From positions 1-6,191 of the forward strand of contig URZR01000110.1 of the NCBI GenBank assembly GCA_900552425.1: 6,191 nucleotides of DNA, given 5' to 3'. Origin of the DNA: an uncultured Collinsella sp. GTDB lineage: Bacteria > Actinomycetota > Coriobacteriia > Coriobacteriales > Coriobacteriaceae. The position numbers were made by a program, and so were the translations under genes. Position 1 is the first letter of the stretch, and the number at the start of each line of letters is the position of its first letter. The notes beneath the pieces are model-generated. The model ran no database searches. It had not been told where the DNA came from and saw only the letters and a program-made list of their open reading frames with translations. Positions 5,882 through 6,191 of this stretch are shown one piece after another.

Positions 5882-6191
5882 GCGCCCCGGTTGCAGTTGC
5901 GGCTTGCCTGTGCGCCCTGAGTGTATTTGTCGCGACGGGTTTGGATCGGGCGGATGCACGCAAGATCGCAGGGGCCTGCATGCGCGAGGCGGTGCTGGTC
6001 GCTGCCGCGGGTCGCTCGGTGGTCGATGCTCTGACCGCGCGAGTGAAGGGCGCGGTTGGAGCGGGCGGCCCGGCGCGAGTGTCGCTCGGCGAAGTGTCCG
6101 AGATGATCGATGTTGTGCGCTTGGGTCTTTCGGCCGGTCTTTCGTTTGATGCGGCGCTTGAGATTTTCTGCGCCAACCGCCGGTCAGTGCT
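5878..6191 (+). CDS. tadC: TadC-like T2SSF membrane protein (3' end cut by the window)
   Basis: The second platform protein of the Tad machine, expected to partner TadB in the inner membrane. Only the first 104 codons are present and no stop is reached. The ATG overlaps the tadB TGA (ATGA), with GGGTGGAG at 5868-5875 just upstream, so translation is probably coupled to tadB. Residues 4-20 are hydrophobic (PVAVAACLCALSVFVAT) and can span the membrane. A charged region follows, and then the start of a T2SSF domain at about 74-104, where SEMIDVVRLGLSAGLSFDAAL matches the family pattern of an acidic helix followed by GLS-x-DAAL. The call rests on this motif plus gene order (cpaF, tadB, tadC). A second TadB-like paralogue is the only real alternative. 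Confidence 0.85.
   Translation, partial: MSAPVAVAACLCALSVFVATGLDRADARKIAGACMREAVLVAAAGRSVVDALTARVKGAVGAGGPARVSLGEVSEMIDVVRLGLSAGLSFDAALEIFCANRRSV

Noticed and set aside
1..6191. tRNA or rRNA genes, CRISPR arrays, insertion sequences or attachment sites.
   Set aside because: I saw no cloverleaf-like sequence, spaced direct repeats, transposase or integrase coding, or terminal repeats anywhere in the window.

Overview
The window is about 6.2 kb of GC-rich DNA, roughly 60-65% G+C by eye, with every gene on the + strand. It holds the 3' part of a housekeeping gene, rsgA, and then the first five genes of a Tad/Flp (tight adherence, type IVc) pilus operon. The high GC, the protein character and a Tad set with no secretin gene suggest an actinobacterial-type, single-membrane host. 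My best guess is a coriobacterium such as Collinsella, but that rests on general resemblance and I could not test it.

Layout. Bases 2-1099 encode RsgA, the circularly permuted GTPase that matures 30S ribosomal subunits; its reading frame is still open at the left edge. A strong intrinsic terminator at 1117-1151 closes that unit. Bases 1152-1351 are non-coding and unusually structured: a nested set of inverted repeats (1182-1241), a second palindrome (1244-1265) and a hairpin ending just before the ribosome binding site of the next gene (1307-1337). This is the only gap in the window, and it is where control of the pilus operon should lie.

From 1352 the genes are packed without gaps: cpaB (1352-2011), cpaE/tadZ (2011-3660), cpaF/tadA (3657-4982), tadB (4955-5881) and a tadC-like gene from 5878 that runs off the right edge. 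Neighbouring genes overlap by 1, 4, 28 and 4 bases, so they are very probably one transcript with coupled translation.

How the genes work together. In known Tad systems CpaF/TadA is the cytoplasmic motor ATPase, TadB and TadC form the inner-membrane platform it works on, CpaE/TadZ places the machine in the cell, and CpaB is a membrane-anchored extracytoplasmic assembly protein. The prepilin (Flp), prepilin peptidase and TadE/F-type pseudopilins are not in the window and would be expected downstream. I see no RNA genes, mobile elements, CRISPR arrays or broken genes. The points of most interest are the structured leader, a long low-complexity linker in CpaE with atypical codons, and the loss of the usual ParA/MinD signature lysine from the CpaE P-loop.
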